Assembly: GCA_036787815.1 (NCBI GenBank)
Contig: DAIQOP010000261.1
Span: 1 to 5,657, forward strand
Source of the DNA: DATBAK01 sp036787815
Lineage (GTDB): Bacteria; Actinomycetota; Acidimicrobiia; IMCC26256; PALSA-610
Reading direction: 5' to 3'
DNA: 5,657 bases
Shown: one piece after another, positions 5,450-5,657 of the stretch
Position numbering within the stretch: the first letter of the stretch is position 1
How the letters are laid out: every line of letters begins with the position of its first letter
The notes under the pieces: model-generated
Told to the model about the DNA's origin: nothing
Database searches by the model: none
Seen by the model: the letters and a program-made list of their open reading frames with translations, nothing else
Translations under genes and position numbers: made by a program

Positions 5450-5657
5450 CTAGGTGACCGCGCCGGAATCGCGCAGCGCGCCGATCTCGGCCGCAGTGAA
5501 ACCCACCTCGGCGAGCACCTCGTCGGTGTGCTCGCCCACCCGCGGCGCCCGCCGGCGGACGACCGTCGTCTCCATGTCGAACTGCACCGGGCCCGCAGCG
5601 ACCCGCGCGCGGTCGTGCTCAGGGTGGCGCGGCATGTAGCCGTTGGCCTCCACCTGC
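5450..5657 (-). CDS. CaiB/BaiF-type (class III) CoA-transferase, C-terminal fragment (N-terminus beyond window edge)
   Basis: The frame is open to the right edge and ends in TAG at 5450-5452, leaving about 68 visible C-terminal residues. The pattern QVEANGYMPRHP, then RAPRVGEHTDEVLAEVGFTAAEIGALRDSGAV, matches the C-terminal end of CaiB/BaiF family CoA-transferases, which move CoA between carboxylic acids such as carnitine, formate/oxalate or aryl and bile acids. The characteristic ending is a G-x-H-T-x-E-V-L-x-E-x-G-F block followed by an acidic helix and a short Gly-containing tail. The catalytic Asp lies outside the window. The stop is 52 bp upstream of the sigma-factor start on the same strand, so read-through is possible, although the sigma gene seems to have its own promoter. 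The exact substrate cannot be inferred. Confidence 0.75.
   Translation of the reverse strand, partial: QVEANGYMPRHPEHDRARVAAGPVQFDMETTVVRRRAPRVGEHTDEVLAEVGFTAAEIGALRDSGAVT

Noticed and set aside
5429..5456. Plus-strand TTGACG...TAGGTG resembling a sigma-70 promoter
   Set aside because: The -10 match is poor and nothing on the plus strand downstream looks like a gene; the right end is coding for a CoA-transferase on the minus strand.

Overview
The window comes from a GC-rich genome with GTG starts, many 4-bp gene overlaps and an actinobacterial-type PAC2 protein. It is best read as Actinobacteria, possibly a poorly cultured lineage such as Acidimicrobiia; that last step is only an impression. 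A run of exactly ten Ns at 1935-1944 marks this as a scaffolded draft or metagenome assembly, so adjacency across that point is not proven.

Left part, plus strand (1-1902): the C-terminal part of SufC, the Fe-S cluster assembly ATPase, runs in from the left edge. After 48 bp comes a complete M20-family zinc peptidase/deacylase with all metal ligands present, probably transcribed from its own leaderless promoter. The short convergent intergenic region 1903-1996 holds the assembly gap, flanked by two near-identical 16-bp repeats.

Right part, all minus strand, read right to left: the C-terminal end of a CaiB/BaiF-type CoA-transferase (5657-5450); an ECF sigma factor (5397-4894); a single-pass membrane protein overlapping it by 4 bp (4897-3857); a 91-bp spacer with a long imperfect hairpin; a fumarylacetoacetate hydrolase family enzyme (3765-2893); and a PAC2 family protein overlapping that by 4 bp (2896-1997). 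These look like two translationally coupled pairs: sigma factor with membrane protein, and FAH enzyme with PAC2.

The most interesting unit is the sigma factor/membrane protein pair. The membrane protein sits where an anti-sigma factor would sit. It has only a short basic cytoplasmic tail with no zinc anti-sigma motif. Its outer part combines a region resembling the SecD/SecDF P1 head subdomain with a cysteine-containing, probably beta-sandwich domain. An ECF-like promoter overlapping an inverted repeat lies just before the sigma gene, which suggests autoregulation. No RNA genes, mobile elements or CRISPR arrays were seen.
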